A stretch of DNA of 64,000 nt from Winogradskyella psychrotolerans RS-3. GTDB lineage: Bacteria; Bacteroidota; Bacteroidia; Flavobacteriales; Flavobacteriaceae. Numbering within the stretch: the first letter of the stretch is position 1; every line of letters starts with the position of its first letter. This document shows positions 16,795-27,661 of the stretch, piece by piece. The stretch lies in the NCBI RefSeq assembly GCF_000427335.1, contig NZ_ATMR01000081.1, positions 29,906 to 93,905 on the forward strand. The letters are read 5' to 3'. The notes below the pieces were generated by a model. The model worked only from the letters and a program-made list of their open reading frames with translations, was not told where the DNA came from and did not search any database. The position numbers and the translations under genes were made by a program.

Positions 16795-19176
16795 ATGAAA
16801 AAATATAGTTTCTTAATCATAAGTTTAATATTTGCGATTTCAATCACTGCGCAAAACTCTAATCGTATTTTTAAAAATATTGAGGATAAGAACACTCATT
16901 TTGAAGTCAATGTAAGTGATGGGAAATATATTATTTCTCGCTACTCATCTCAAGCTATAGAAACTACTTTTATACCAAATGGTGAAAATGAAAGTTATAA
17001 TTCTCATGCTGTAATTTTAAAATCAAATATTAACAATTCAATTATTAGGGAAGACAATAATTCAATAACTATTTTAACCGATGGAATAAACGTTAGTATT
17101 TCAAAAAAACCATTCCAAATATCATACTATTACAAAGACAAACTCATCACTTCCGAAAAAGCAGGTTACGTAAAAAACGATAGTTTAGAAACCATAGAAT
17201 TCAATCTTACTAAAGACGAAGTCTTATATGGTGGAGGCGCAAGGGCTTTAGGAATGAATCGTCGTGGACACCGTTTGCAATTATATAACAGAGCACATTA
17301 CGGTTATGAAACACATAGTGAATTAATGAATTTTACGATGCCAATTGTGTTGTCGTCCAACAAATACATGATTCATTTTGATAACGCACCCATCGGTTTT
17401 TTAGATTTGGATAGTAAAGGAGATAATACGTTAAAGTATGAAACTATTTCTGGTAGAAAAACCTATCAAGTTATCGTAGGAGATTCTTGGTATGATATCA
17501 CTAATAATTATACCGACTTAACCGGAAAGCAACCCATGTTACCACGTTGGGCGTTGGGAAATTTCTCAAGCCGTTTTGGATATCATTCTCAGGAAGAAGT
17601 AGAAATGACGATTGATAAATTCAAAGAAGAAGAAATACCTGTAGATGCTATTATTCTCGATTTATATTGGTTCGGAAAAGATCTAAAAGGCACTATGGGA
17701 AATTTGGAAGTGTTTAGAGATTCCTTTCCTGATTTTGAAGGCATGGTAAAACGTCTGAATAATAAAGGAGTTAAAACCATTACGATTACTGAACCGTTTG
17801 TTTTAACCACGTCTAAAAAATGGGATGAAGCTGTTGAAAAAGATGTGTTGGCTAAAGACTCTATAGGAAATCCTGCGAAATATGATTTCTATTTTGGAAA
17901 CACAGGACTCATAGATATTTACAAACCCGAAGCCGAAAAATGGTTTTGGAATATTTATAAAGGCTTAGCCGATAAAGGCGTTGCAGGTATCTGGGGAGAT
18001 TTAGGAGAACCCGAAGTACATCCTAATTGGGTGCAGCATCACACAGGTAGCGCAGACGAAGTTCATAATATCTATGGACACGATTGGGCGCGATTAATCC
18101 ATGAAGGTTATAAACGCGATTTTCCAAATACAAGACCATTTATTCTAATGCGAGCAGGTTATTCTGGGTCGCAACGTTACGGCATGATTCCATGGTCTGG
18201 AGATGTGAACAGAACTTGGGGCGGATTACAAAGTCAACCCGAAATTGCCCTACAAATGGGAATGCAAGGTTTGGCATATATGCATTCTGATTTGGGTGGA
18301 TTTGCAGGTGATAATTTAGATGATGAGTTGTATGCACGTTGGTTGCAATACGGAGTGTTTAACCCAATTTTTAGACCACATGCACAAGAAGATGTACCTA
18401 GCGAACCTATTTTTAGAAGCACGAAAGCAAAAGCTTTAGCAAAGCAAGCCATTGAATTACGTTATAAATTATTGCCTTACAATTACAATTTGGTTTATGA
18501 AAATAACCAATTCGGGAAACCTTTAATGCGACCATTGTTTTTTGAAGAATCTGATAATCCTGAATTATTCAATTACTCAAAAACTTATTTATGGGGAAAT
18601 GATATTTTGGTATCGCCAGTTTTGGAAGCAGGACTTACCGAACAGGAGGTTTACTTTCCAAAGAATAATGTGTGGTTCGATTTTTATACTAATGAAAAGG
18701 TTGAAGGTGGACAAACAAAAACGGTTCAACTCAAAGAAAATTCTATTCCAACCTATGTGAGAGCAGGAAGTTTTGTGCCGCTTACCAAAGTGGTTCAAAG
18801 CACAGATGAATATGATTCAGTAAATTATGAATTACACTATTATCATGATGCTTCCATTACTAAAAGCGATCGTGAGTTTTATAATGATCGAGGAAACAAT
18901 AAATTAAATGAAATATATGAGATTATCAATTATAGAGCAAAAGGAAAACGTAACGTTCTAAATTTTGAGTTTGAGATGATGTCAAAAGTAGATTTTGATT
19001 ATCTAAAATCTATTAAACTAGTGATTCACAATGTTGCTAAAAAGCCAAGAAGTATTACAGTTAACAATAATAAAGAATCCGTTAATTGGAATTCAGAAAA
19101 TAATATGTTGACAATACCAATAAAATGGTTTGCCATAAATAAATTGAAAACGATAAAAATCAAATTAAAAAAATAA
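16795..19176 (+). CDS. GH31 alpha-glucosidase
   Basis: 793 residues with a cleavable signal peptide (MKKYSFLIISLIFAISITAQ). The N-terminal beta-sandwich (to ~240) precedes the GH31 barrel. The nucleophile is D402 in GIWGDLGEPE and the acid/base is D470 in PWSGDVNRTW. The block DLGGFAGDNLDDELYARWLQ and the C-terminal beta domains complete the family pattern. It should release glucose from the non-reducing ends of maltooligosaccharides in the periplasm or outside the cell. The next gene starts 4 nt after its stop. Confidence 0.93.
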   Translation: MKKYSFLIISLIFAISITAQNSNRIFKNIEDKNTHFEVNVSDGKYIISRYSSQAIETTFIPNGENESYNSHAVILKSNINNSIIREDNNSITILTDGINVSISKKPFQISYYYKDKLITSEKAGYVKNDSLETIEFNLTKDEVLYGGGARALGMNRRGHRLQLYNRAHYGYETHSELMNFTMPIVLSSNKYMIHFDNAPIGFLDLDSKGDNTLKYETISGRKTYQVIVGDSWYDITNNYTDLTGKQPMLPRWALGNFSSRFGYHSQEEVEMTIDKFKEEEIPVDAIILDLYWFGKDLKGTMGNLEVFRDSFPDFEGMVKRLNNKGVKTITITEPFVLTTSKKWDEAVEKDVLAKDSIGNPAKYDFYFGNTGLIDIYKPEAEKWFWNIYKGLADKGVAGIWGDLGEPEVHPNWVQHHTGSADEVHNIYGHDWARLIHEGYKRDFPNTRPFILMRAGYSGSQRYGMIPWSGDVNRTWGGLQSQPEIALQMGMQGLAYMHSDLGGFAGDNLDDELYARWLQYGVFNPIFRPHAQEDVPSEPIFRSTKAKALAKQAIELRYKLLPYNYNLVYENNQFGKPLMRPLFFEESDNPELFNYSKTYLWGNDILVSPVLEAGLTEQEVYFPKNNVWFDFYTNEKVEGGQTKTVQLKENSIPTYVRAGSFVPLTKVVQSTDEYDSVNYELHYYHDASITKSDREFYNDRGNNKLNEIYEIINYRAKGKRNVLNFEFEMMSKVDFDYLKSIKLVIHNVAKKPRSITVNNNKESVNWNSENNMLTIPIKWFAINKLKTIKIKLKK

Positions 19177-19180
19177 TGCA

Positions 19181-21061
19181 ATGCATATAAAAAATCTTAT
19201 TTTAATTGTTTTCGTTTTTACGGTGCTTGTAGGTTGTGAAAACGAAGTGAAAGAGTTGCCTAAATCAGAAGAAATTAAACCAGAAATGAAGAAAAAAGAA
19301 GTCGTTTATCAAGTTTTTACACGTCTATTCGGAAACACAAATACGACCAATAAACCTTGGGGAACTTTAGAAGAAAATGGTGTTGGTAAATTCAATGATT
19401 TCACGGATAAAGCCTTAAAAGAAATCAAAGATTTGGGTGTCACACATATTTGGTATACTGGTGTGCCGCATCACGATGTGATTACAGATTATACGGAATT
19501 CGGAATTTCAAACGACGATCCAGATATCGTAAAAGGGCGTGCAGGTTCTCCTTATGCCGTGAAGGATTATTATAATGTGAATCCAGATTTAGCAGTCAAT
19601 GTAGACAACCGATTAGAAGAATTCGAAGCCTTAATTGAGCGTTCTCATGACGCAGGCTTAAAAGTTATAATCGATATCGTTCCAAATCACGTCGCTCGCA
19701 ATTATCAAAGTTTAACCAATCCTGAAGGGACAACCGATTTTGGTGCAGACGATGATAAAACTAAGACTTACGACGTTAATAATAATTTTTACTACAATCC
19801 AGGTGAAGGATTTAAAGTGCCAGAGTGGAAAAATGGCTACCAACCTTTAGGTGGAGAACAACATCCTTTAGCAGATAGTAAGTTTGAGGAAATTCCTGCA
19901 AAATGGACAGGAAACGGTTCGCGAGCATCACAACCAGATGTTAACGATTGGTACGAAACTGTAAAAGTGAATTACGGAGTAAGTCCTGATGGGAGAAAAG
20001 ATTTTAACGAATTACCAGACGGTTTCGACAATGAAGATTACAAAAAGCATTTCGACTTTTGGAAGGATAAAACCGTACCAAGTTCTTGGGTGAAATTCAA
20101 AGATATTGCTTTGTATTGGACCGCAAAAGGTGTCGATGGTTTCCGTTACGATATGGCAGAAATGGTACCTGTGGAGTTTTGGAGTTATATGAATTCACAT
20201 GTAAAAATGGAAAATCCAAATGCCTTTTTATTAGCCGAAGTTTATAATCCGAGTTTATATAGAGATTACATCAAAAGAGGAAAAATGGATTACCTCTATG
20301 ACAAGGTGCAATTATACGATACTATAAAAAACGTCATGCAAGGTCGTGGTAGTACAGATAATATACCTCCAATTTTACAAGATTTATCAGATATTGAGCA
20401 CCACATGCTTCACTTCTTAGAAAACCATGATGAGCAACGTATTGCGAGTCCAGATTTTGCAGGAAGCGCACAAAAAGGAAAACCAGCAATGGTTATTTCT
20501 GCAACATCTTCTACAGCACCAACAATGATTTATTTCGGACAAGAATTTGGTGATGCAGGAGCAGAAGATCTAGGTTTTGGAGATCCAACGAGAACATCAA
20601 TTTTCGATTATGGCTCCGTGCCTAGTTATGTGCGTTGGGTCAACGATAAAAAGTTTGATGGTGGGCAATCCACAAAAGAAGAATTAGAACTTCGAGATTT
20701 TTATAAGCGACTGTTGAATTTCACTATAAATAGTTCGGCTTTAATGGGCAACTATCAAGATATTCAACATTACAATCATCAAAACACAGAATGGTATAAT
20801 GATAAAGTCTTGTCGTTTGTGCGTTGGAGTGCTGATGAAAAATTAATTATCATTTCAAACTTTAATCCGGAAAGTACTTATGGATTCGAATTGCAATTAC
20901 CAGCAGATTTGGTTCAAAAGTTACAACTAGAAGATGGAGACTATGACGTAAAAGACCAATTGTATAATCAATATACTTCAACCTTAAAGGTTGAAAATGG
21001 TAAAGCTAAAGTGAGAATTGATATCAAGCTATTAGAATCTTTCATATTAAAGATTAATTAA
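19181..21061 (+). CDS. GH13 alpha-amylase-family lipoprotein
   Basis: 626 residues. The signal LILIVFVFTVLVGC ends in a lipobox Cys. The barrel runs from VYQVFTRLFG to ~500. Catalytic residues are D324 (GFRYDMAEM), E353 (LLAEVYNP) and D417 (ENHDEQR). An insertion-rich B-domain lies at ~170-290. A small C-terminal beta-domain ends the protein. It is an alpha-glucan hydrolase of the maltogenic or amylase type; exact product specificity cannot be read from the sequence. It sits 4 nt after the GH31 gene and is likely co-transcribed. Confidence 0.92.
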   Translation: MHIKNLILIVFVFTVLVGCENEVKELPKSEEIKPEMKKKEVVYQVFTRLFGNTNTTNKPWGTLEENGVGKFNDFTDKALKEIKDLGVTHIWYTGVPHHDVITDYTEFGISNDDPDIVKGRAGSPYAVKDYYNVNPDLAVNVDNRLEEFEALIERSHDAGLKVIIDIVPNHVARNYQSLTNPEGTTDFGADDDKTKTYDVNNNFYYNPGEGFKVPEWKNGYQPLGGEQHPLADSKFEEIPAKWTGNGSRASQPDVNDWYETVKVNYGVSPDGRKDFNELPDGFDNEDYKKHFDFWKDKTVPSSWVKFKDIALYWTAKGVDGFRYDMAEMVPVEFWSYMNSHVKMENPNAFLLAEVYNPSLYRDYIKRGKMDYLYDKVQLYDTIKNVMQGRGSTDNIPPILQDLSDIEHHMLHFLENHDEQRIASPDFAGSAQKGKPAMVISATSSTAPTMIYFGQEFGDAGAEDLGFGDPTRTSIFDYGSVPSYVRWVNDKKFDGGQSTKEELELRDFYKRLLNFTINSSALMGNYQDIQHYNHQNTEWYNDKVLSFVRWSADEKLIIISNFNPESTYGFELQLPADLVQKLQLEDGDYDVKDQLYNQYTSTLKVENGKAKVRIDIKLLESFILKIN

Positions 21062-21113
21062 AGTCACGCCAAAGAAACCTAAGTCTAGACCTGACGGGTT
21101 TTAAATTATCCAA

Positions 21114-21140
21114 CTTGCAAGGTTTCAAAAACCTTGTAGG
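21114..21140. repeat. 27-bp dispersed palindrome, copy 2
   Basis: Differs from copy 1 (16754-16780) by one base near its left end. It lies upstream of the third GH13 gene. A TTG inside it opens a false N-terminal extension of that gene, which argues for the later ATG at 21190. A second short inverted motif (AAACC at 21075, GGGTTT at 21096) lies just before it. Confidence 0.85.
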
Positions 21141-21189
21141 TTTAAAAAAAAGTCTAATAAAAAGTTACCCATTTTCATGGGCACAAAAG

Positions 21190-22866
21190 ATGAAAAAGCT
21201 ATTTTTATTTACCCTAATTCTTATCACTTTGAGTTGCAAAAATGAGAACACCGAAAACCAAATAACTACAGTGGAAACACCAGAAGTCGAGAAAACACCA
21301 TTTGTTTGGGAAGGAGCAAACCTTTACTTCTTATTAACAGACCGTTTCAATAATGGAGATCAGTCAAACGACATTAATTTCGATAGAACCAAAGAAACCG
21401 CAAAATTGAGAGGGTTTAAAGGAGGCGACATTAAGGGCATCACTCAAAAAATAAAAGATGGCTATTTTACCGATTTAGGAATCAATGCTATTTGGATGAC
21501 ACCGATTGTTGAACAAATACACGGAGGAACAGATGAAGGCACAGGAGTCACTTATGGTTTTCATGGCTATTGGACCAAAGATTGGACAAGTATGGATCCA
21601 AATTTTGGAACCAAAGAGGATTTGCACGCGTTGGTAAAAGAAGCACATGCAAAAGGGATTAGAATTGTATTAGATGCTGTGATTAATCATACAGGACCAG
21701 TAACAGAAAAAGATCCAGTTTGGCCAGAAGATTGGGTAAGAACAGATAAGCAATGTTCTTACGATAATTATGAAAATACCGTTAGCTGCACCTTAGTTGC
21801 TAATCTGCCAGATATAAGAACAGAAAGTAATGACAATGTAGAATTACCACCACAATTAGTAGAAAAGTGGAAAGCAGAGGGTCGCTACGAACAAGAAGTA
21901 AAAGAACTCGATGCATTTTTTGAAAGAACAGGTCATCCAAGAGCCCCACGTTTTTACATTATGAAATGGTTAACGGATTACATCACAGAATTTGGAGTCG
22001 ATGGTTACAGAGTAGATACTGTAAAACATGTAGAAGAATATGTTTGGCAGGAATTTAAGGTGGAATGTGATTTTGCTTTTGCCGAATTCAAAAAGAATAA
22101 TCCTGACAAGGTTTTAGATGATAATAATTTTTACTTGCTTGGTGAAGTCTATAATTACGGTGCAAGTACAGGCCAGGAATTTAATTTTGGGGACAGAAAA
22201 GTGAATTATTTTAATCCACCAAGTTTTCAGAGTTTGATAAATTTTGAGTTCAAATACAATTCAAAAGACAAAGGTTATGAAGATTTATTCACACATTATA
22301 ATGCTATTTTACATAATGAATTAAAAGGATTCGGAACCGTAAATTATTTAAGTTCGCATGATGATGGTCAACCTTTTGACGCTCAGAGAAAAAAACCATT
22401 TGAAACCGCAAATAAGCTATTGTTATCACCAGGAACATCACAAGTTTATTATGGAGATGAATCATCGCGTTCACTCATAATTCCAGGTACAGAAGGTGAT
22501 GCAACCTTACGTTCTATGATGAATTGGGATTCTATTGCAAATAATAAGCGTACAAAAGAGGTGTTAACACATTGGCAAAAGTTAGGGCAATTTAGAGCAA
22601 AACACCCAGCGATTGGAGCAGGAACTCACCAAATGATTTCAGAGGCTCCTTATTATTTTTCTAGAAGTTACCAAAACGATGATTTTAAAGATAAAGTTGT
22701 TGTTGGTTTAGATTTAAATAGCGGAGAAAAAATAATTGATGTCTCTAAGGTATTTCAAGAACGCGTCATGCTACGTGATGCCTACTCTGGAGAAACAGCA
22801 ACTGTAGAAAATGGAAAAGTCACTATAAACACTAAGTTTAACACGGTATTGTTAGAGCGAGAATAG
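21190..22866 (+). CDS. GH13 alpha-amylase/neopullulanase-like lipoprotein
   Basis: 558 residues from ATG 21190. The in-frame TTG at 21115 lies inside a dispersed palindrome and would bury the signal peptide, so it is rejected. The signal KLFLFTLILITLSC ends in a lipobox Cys. The barrel begins NLYFLLTDRFNNGD. Catalytic residues are D276 (GYRVDTVKH), E319 (LLGEVYNYG) and D391 (SSHDDGQPF). The RGFKGGDIKGI segment is typical of periplasmic amylases. It is one of three GH13 enzymes in this run and presumably differs in chain length or branch preference. Confidence 0.92.
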   Translation: MKKLFLFTLILITLSCKNENTENQITTVETPEVEKTPFVWEGANLYFLLTDRFNNGDQSNDINFDRTKETAKLRGFKGGDIKGITQKIKDGYFTDLGINAIWMTPIVEQIHGGTDEGTGVTYGFHGYWTKDWTSMDPNFGTKEDLHALVKEAHAKGIRIVLDAVINHTGPVTEKDPVWPEDWVRTDKQCSYDNYENTVSCTLVANLPDIRTESNDNVELPPQLVEKWKAEGRYEQEVKELDAFFERTGHPRAPRFYIMKWLTDYITEFGVDGYRVDTVKHVEEYVWQEFKVECDFAFAEFKKNNPDKVLDDNNFYLLGEVYNYGASTGQEFNFGDRKVNYFNPPSFQSLINFEFKYNSKDKGYEDLFTHYNAILHNELKGFGTVNYLSSHDDGQPFDAQRKKPFETANKLLLSPGTSQVYYGDESSRSLIIPGTEGDATLRSMMNWDSIANNKRTKEVLTHWQKLGQFRAKHPAIGAGTHQMISEAPYYFSRSYQNDDFKDKVVVGLDLNSGEKIIDVSKVFQERVMLRDAYSGETATVENGKVTINTKFNTVLLERE

Positions 22867-22914
22867 ATTATAAATATCTTGCATACTATCATAAATATTT
22901 AAATAAAACGTAAT

Positions 22915-25035
22915 ATGAAAACACCTTTAATTACACTCTTAATTGCATTAGTTTTTTGCTCATGTCAGTCAGAAGATACTCAAAAGACTGAAGTAGCATC
23001 ACCAAATAAAAACCTAGTAGTTGATTTCGATGTTAATACAGAAGGTCGTCCATATTACGTCGTTAAATTCAACAATAAAACCGTCGTTGATACCTCTTAT
23101 TTAGGTTTTGAATTTAAAGATGCTCCTGCTTTTCATAAGAATTTCATAATTAAAAATACAAGCAGTTCAACGTTTAACGAAACATGGCAAATGCCTTGGG
23201 GAGAACAGTTAGATGTGGTTAACCATTATAACGAATTAAAGGTTGAGCTTCAGGAAAAAACAAGTCCAGAGCGCTTTTTTAATATCGTATTTAAAGTCTA
23301 TGATGACGGTATTGGATTTAGATATGAGTTCCCAAAACAAGCACGATTAAAAGGGGATATTTTTATCACGGAAGAACACACAGAATTCAACCTTACAGAA
23401 GATTACAATACATTTTGGATTCCTGGTGATTGGGATATTTATGAGCACTTATATAACACGACAGCATTGTCAGAAATTAATGCTTTACAATTCGCTAATC
23501 ACAAAAATTTAGCGCAAACTTATATTCCAGAAAATGCGGTAAATACACCAGTTACTATGGTGGGAGCTGATGGCACACATTTAAGTTTTCATGAGGCGGC
23601 ATTAGTCGATTATTCGGGTATGACTCTAAAAGTGGATACAGAAAATCTTAACTTGAAGAGTAATTTAGTAGGTTCAGAAAATACAGATTATAAAGTAAAG
23701 CGAACGATGCCTTTTAACACTCCTTGGAGAACAATTCATATCACAGATAACGCTCCCGATTTAATTGAATCTAATCTTATTGTTAATTTAAACGAGCCGA
23801 ATAAACTTGGAGATGTGTCTTGGTTTAAACCAATGAAATATACAGGGGTTTGGTGGGAAATGCATTTAGGAAAATCATCTTGGGATTACGGGATGACTCA
23901 AGATATGAGTACATGGACAGATGGTGATAAATCTAATGGAACCCATGGAGCGAATACCGAAAATGTAAAACGATTTATTGATTTTTCAGCTAAAAATAAC
24001 ATAGGAGGCGTTTTAGTTGAAGGCTGGAATACCGGTTGGGAACATTGGATTGGTTTTGAAGATAGAGAAGGAGTTTTCGATTTTGTAACCACGTATCCAG
24101 ATTACGATATTGATGAAGTCGTGCGTTATGGAAAAGAGAAAGGAGTGGACATTATAATGCATCACGAAACCTCTGCAGCAACAGAAACCTATACAAAACA
24201 GCAGGACACTGCTTTTGCTTTGATGCAGAAATATGGCATGCACACGGTTAAAACTGGCTATGTTGGAAAGATTCTTCCAAAAGGAGAGTATCACCATGGG
24301 CAATATATGGTGAATCATTATAACAATACGGTTATAAAAGCTGCGAAATATGAAGTTGCCATCAATGCCCACGAGCCGATTAAAGCCACAGGTTTAAGAC
24401 GAACGTATCCCAATACAATTTCACGTGAAGGTTTAAGAGGGCAAGAATTTAATGCTTGGGCAACAGATGGTGGCAATCCACCAGAGCATTTACCAATTGT
24501 AGCTTTTACAAGAATGTTGTCTGGGCCAATTGATTTTACACCTGGTATTTTCAATATTAAGTTCGACGAGTTTAAAAAAGACAATCAAGTGAATACAACT
24601 ATTGCGCAACAATTAGCATTGTATGTGGTTATATACAGTCCGGTGCAAATGGCTGCCGATTTGGTAGAACATTACGAGGCTAACCCAGAACCTTTTCAGT
24701 TTATAAAAGATGTTGGAGTGGATTGGGAAACGACTAAAGTTTTAAATGGTGTTGTTGGTGATTACGTCACGATTGCTAGAAAGGAAAGAGAAACAGGCAA
24801 TTGGTTTGTTGGAGGCATCACAGACGAAAAGGCTAGAGATATAGATGTCGTTTTCGACTTTTTAGATGCGGACCAAACTTATGAAGTTATCATTTATAAA
24901 GATGGTGAAAATGCACATTGGGACAACAATCCTTTAGCTATAACCATTGAGAAAATAGAGGTGAGCAAAGGGTCTAAAATAAATGTAAAGTTAGCTGAAG
25001 GTGGTGGTTTTGCTATTAGTCTCATTAAGAAGTAA
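22915..25035 (+). CDS. susB: GH97 alpha-glucosidase (SusB-like)
   Basis: 706 residues, the normal GH97 length. The signal LITLLIALVFCSC makes it a lipoprotein. The N-terminal beta-sandwich (to ~290) precedes the barrel, which contains VEGWNTGWEHWIG, MHHETSAATETY and INAHEPIKATGLRRTYPN; these carry the calcium- and catalysis-linked Glu residues of inverting GH97 enzymes. It should convert maltooligosaccharides to glucose. It closes the starch locus; no clear terminator follows. Confidence 0.94.
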   Translation: MKTPLITLLIALVFCSCQSEDTQKTEVASPNKNLVVDFDVNTEGRPYYVVKFNNKTVVDTSYLGFEFKDAPAFHKNFIIKNTSSSTFNETWQMPWGEQLDVVNHYNELKVELQEKTSPERFFNIVFKVYDDGIGFRYEFPKQARLKGDIFITEEHTEFNLTEDYNTFWIPGDWDIYEHLYNTTALSEINALQFANHKNLAQTYIPENAVNTPVTMVGADGTHLSFHEAALVDYSGMTLKVDTENLNLKSNLVGSENTDYKVKRTMPFNTPWRTIHITDNAPDLIESNLIVNLNEPNKLGDVSWFKPMKYTGVWWEMHLGKSSWDYGMTQDMSTWTDGDKSNGTHGANTENVKRFIDFSAKNNIGGVLVEGWNTGWEHWIGFEDREGVFDFVTTYPDYDIDEVVRYGKEKGVDIIMHHETSAATETYTKQQDTAFALMQKYGMHTVKTGYVGKILPKGEYHHGQYMVNHYNNTVIKAAKYEVAINAHEPIKATGLRRTYPNTISREGLRGQEFNAWATDGGNPPEHLPIVAFTRMLSGPIDFTPGIFNIKFDEFKKDNQVNTTIAQQLALYVVIYSPVQMAADLVEHYEANPEPFQFIKDVGVDWETTKVLNGVVGDYVTIARKERETGNWFVGGITDEKARDIDVVFDFLDADQTYEVIIYKDGENAHWDNNPLAITIEKIEVSKGSKINVKLAEGGGFAISLIKK

Positions 25036-25288
25036 CCATAAAATAAAGTTTTAATTTTATTCAATAGTCTAAATTTTGAGATAGTAACTAATTCTATCAT
25101 TATTGTTTTTTTTTGTTTAATAATTTTAAAGTGATTTTAGAATTTTAACTAAAATTTATAAGCCTCAATCGGCTGATTTGTCATATGAGTTAATATGAAA
25201 TCGTATTTTTATAAACAATTGTAATATTAATTGGTTTATTGCAATAGTGAATTTACATATCATATTACTCAAATGCCAAGTAAGATAG

Positions 25289-26850
25289 ATGCAGTTACAT
25301 ATAAAAGATACGTTTAATAAAGAATTACCATCAGATCCTATTACGGATAACAGCAGGCGTCAAGTTTCTGAGGCGACGCATTCTTATGTTAGTCCTAGAA
25401 TTCCATCGCAACCAAAATTAATTCATGCTTCAACAGCCATGGCAAATGCCATTGGTTTAGAAGAAGACGCTATCAAATCAAACGATTTTTTAGATATTTT
25501 TTCGGGTTCAAAAATTTACCCAAAAACAAAACCGTATGCCATGGCTTATGCAGGTCATCAGTTTGGGAATTGGGCAGGGCAACTAGGAGATGGTAGAGCT
25601 ATTAATTTATTCGAAGTTGAAGAAAACCATAAACGTTGGGCAATTCAACTTAAAGGTTCTGGCGAAACACCATACTCAAGGCAAGGCGATGGATTAGCTG
25701 TTTTAAGATCTTCGATTCGCGAATACTTATGTAGCGAAGCCATGCATCATTTAGGTGTGCCAACAACAAGAGCACTGAGTTTAATGGTGTCTGGCGATGA
25801 CGTTCTACGCGATATGCTTTACAACGGTAATGCCGATTATGAAAAAGGAGCCATAGTCGCTAGAGTCGCACCTACTTTTATTCGCTTTGGTAATTTTGAA
25901 TTATTTGCAGCTCGTAACGATATCAAAAACCTTAAAAACTTACCGATTACACCCTGAAGAATTTTTATCCTGAATTGGGTAAACCTTCAAAAGAAACCTA
26001 TATCAAACTTTTTGAAGCCGTGACACAACGCACTTTGGATATGATTATCCATTGGCAACGCGTTGGTTTTGTACATGGAGTTATGAATACCGATAATATG
26101 TCCATTCTAGGTTTAACCATAGATTACGGGCCTTATGGTTGGCTCGAAGATTTTGATTTTGGCTGGACACCAAACACTACAGATAAACAGAACAAACGGT
26201 ACCGTTTTGGTAATCAACCCAATATTGGACTTTGGAATTTACTACAATTAGCCAATGCATTGTATCCTTTAATCGAAGAAGCCGAACCTATAGAAGCTAT
26301 TTTGAATCAGTATCAAGTTGATTTTGAAAAGCAATCCCTTCAAATGATGCGCTCTAAATTAGGGTTGCAAGTAGAACTTGAAGACGATGCAAAATTGATA
26401 CAAGATTTTGAAGATTGTTTATTGTTGTTTGAAACCGATATGACGATAGCATTTCGATTATTAGCGAACTACAAAAAAGATAATCTGGACAATGGTATAG
26501 AAATCATAGAAAACGCATTCTATAAACCTGAAGAATTAACCGAAGATAATTTAATGCAATGGAAAGTTTGGTTCAAAGCTTACGACCAAAGATTGCATAA
26601 GGAGACAATTATAGATTCAGAGCGTCAAAAAAATATGAATGCTGTGAACCCTAAATATGTGCTTAGAAATTATATGGCGCAATTAGCTATTGATAAAGCA
26701 GATGGGGGTGACTATGGTTTGGTAGATGAATTATTTCAAGTATTAAAAAAACCTTACAACGAGCAGCCAGAGCACGAGAAGTGGTTTGCCAAACGCCCAG
26801 AGTGGGCAAGACATAAAGTCGGTTGCTCAATGCTGAGTTGCAGCTCTTAA
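25289..26850 (+). pseudogene. selO: Protein adenylyltransferase SelO, split by a one-base deletion
   Basis: The first part (25289-25957) has the SelO pseudokinase blocks YAGHQFGNWAGQLGDGRA, QLKGSGETPYSRQGDG and RSSIREYLCSEAMHHLG. The second (from about 25943, -1 frame, to 26850) has FVHGVMNTDNMSILGLTIDYG and the usual Cys-containing end SMLSCSS. The break is after codon 218 (TTA, 25940-25942). Restoring one G there gives LADYTLKNFYPELGKPS, exactly the family pattern, and a protein of about 520 residues, the normal length. SelO attaches AMP to proteins during oxidative stress. Either a recent pseudogene or a sequencing error. It is first in a run of redox genes. Confidence 0.9.
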
Positions 26851-26873
26851 TTTTAATTTAAAAAAACAGAACA

Positions 26874-27599
26874 ATGGATTTTTCAAAACTAAAAGTATTA
26901 TACATCAATTGCACACTAAAGAAATCACCTGCTGTAAGTCATACAGAAACACTCATGGAGGTGTCACAGAATATTCTAAAAAAGGAGAATGTTTCTTTTG
27001 AAACGGTTCGACTTATAGATTTAGATGTAGCCGTTGGTGTGTATCCAGATATGACGGAACATGGTTGGGAAAAAGATGATTGGCCAAGTATTTATAAAAA
27101 AGTGAGTGAAGCCGATGTTTTAATCGTAGGAACACCAATTTGGTTAGGTGAAAAATCTTCTGAAGCCCAAAAATTAATTGAACGTTTGTACGCCATGAGT
27201 GGAGAAACCAATGAAAAAGGACAATATGTGTTTTATGGTAAAGTAGGAGGATGTATGGTCACAGGTAATGAAGATGGAGTAAAACACTGTGCCATGGGTA
27301 TATTATATGCTATGCAACATGTTGGGTATTCTATTCCACCGCAAGCCGATTGTGGATGGATTGGTGAGGTAGGACCAGGACCAAGTTATGGAGATACCAA
27401 ATGGAAGGATAAAACTATTAATCCACCCGTAGGTTTTAATTCTGAATTTACCAATAGAAACACCACATTTATGACTTACAATCTTTTACATTTAGCAAAA
27501 CTGTTGAAAGAAAATAAAGGCTATAGTAATTACGGTAATTCTAGAGAAGCTTGGGACAGTGGCACACATTGGTCTTTCGAAAATCCGGAATACAGATAG
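26874..27599 (+). CDS. Flavodoxin-fold NAD(P)H-dependent reductase
   Basis: 241 residues. It starts with KVLYINCTLKKSPAVSHTETL, the phosphate-binding strand-loop of NADPH:FMN-reductase-type flavoproteins. ADVLIVGTPIWLGEKSSEAQKLIERL gives the second flavin loop, and GKVGGCMVTGNEDG the third. It is a cytoplasmic flavoprotein with an unknown electron acceptor. It sits 23 nt after selO, ahead of DUF427, in what looks like a redox operon. Confidence 0.85.
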   Translation: MDFSKLKVLYINCTLKKSPAVSHTETLMEVSQNILKKENVSFETVRLIDLDVAVGVYPDMTEHGWEKDDWPSIYKKVSEADVLIVGTPIWLGEKSSEAQKLIERLYAMSGETNEKGQYVFYGKVGGCMVTGNEDGVKHCAMGILYAMQHVGYSIPPQADCGWIGEVGPGPSYGDTKWKDKTINPPVGFNSEFTNRNTTFMTYNLLHLAKLLKENKGYSNYGNSREAWDSGTHWSFENPEYR

Positions 27600-27661
27600 A
27601 AATTAAACATCCACAAATAGAGTAAGATTAAAGTTTCTGTTTGATATAAAAAACAATAAAG

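Noticed and set aside
21115..21189. TTG-started N-terminal extension of the third GH13 gene
   Set aside because: The TTG is inside a 27-bp dispersed palindrome, and the extension would place 25 residues before a clear lipoprotein signal starting at ATG 21190.
24013..24372. Minus-strand 119-codon frame
   Set aside because: It lies wholly inside the conserved GH97 catalytic domain and has no recognisable features.
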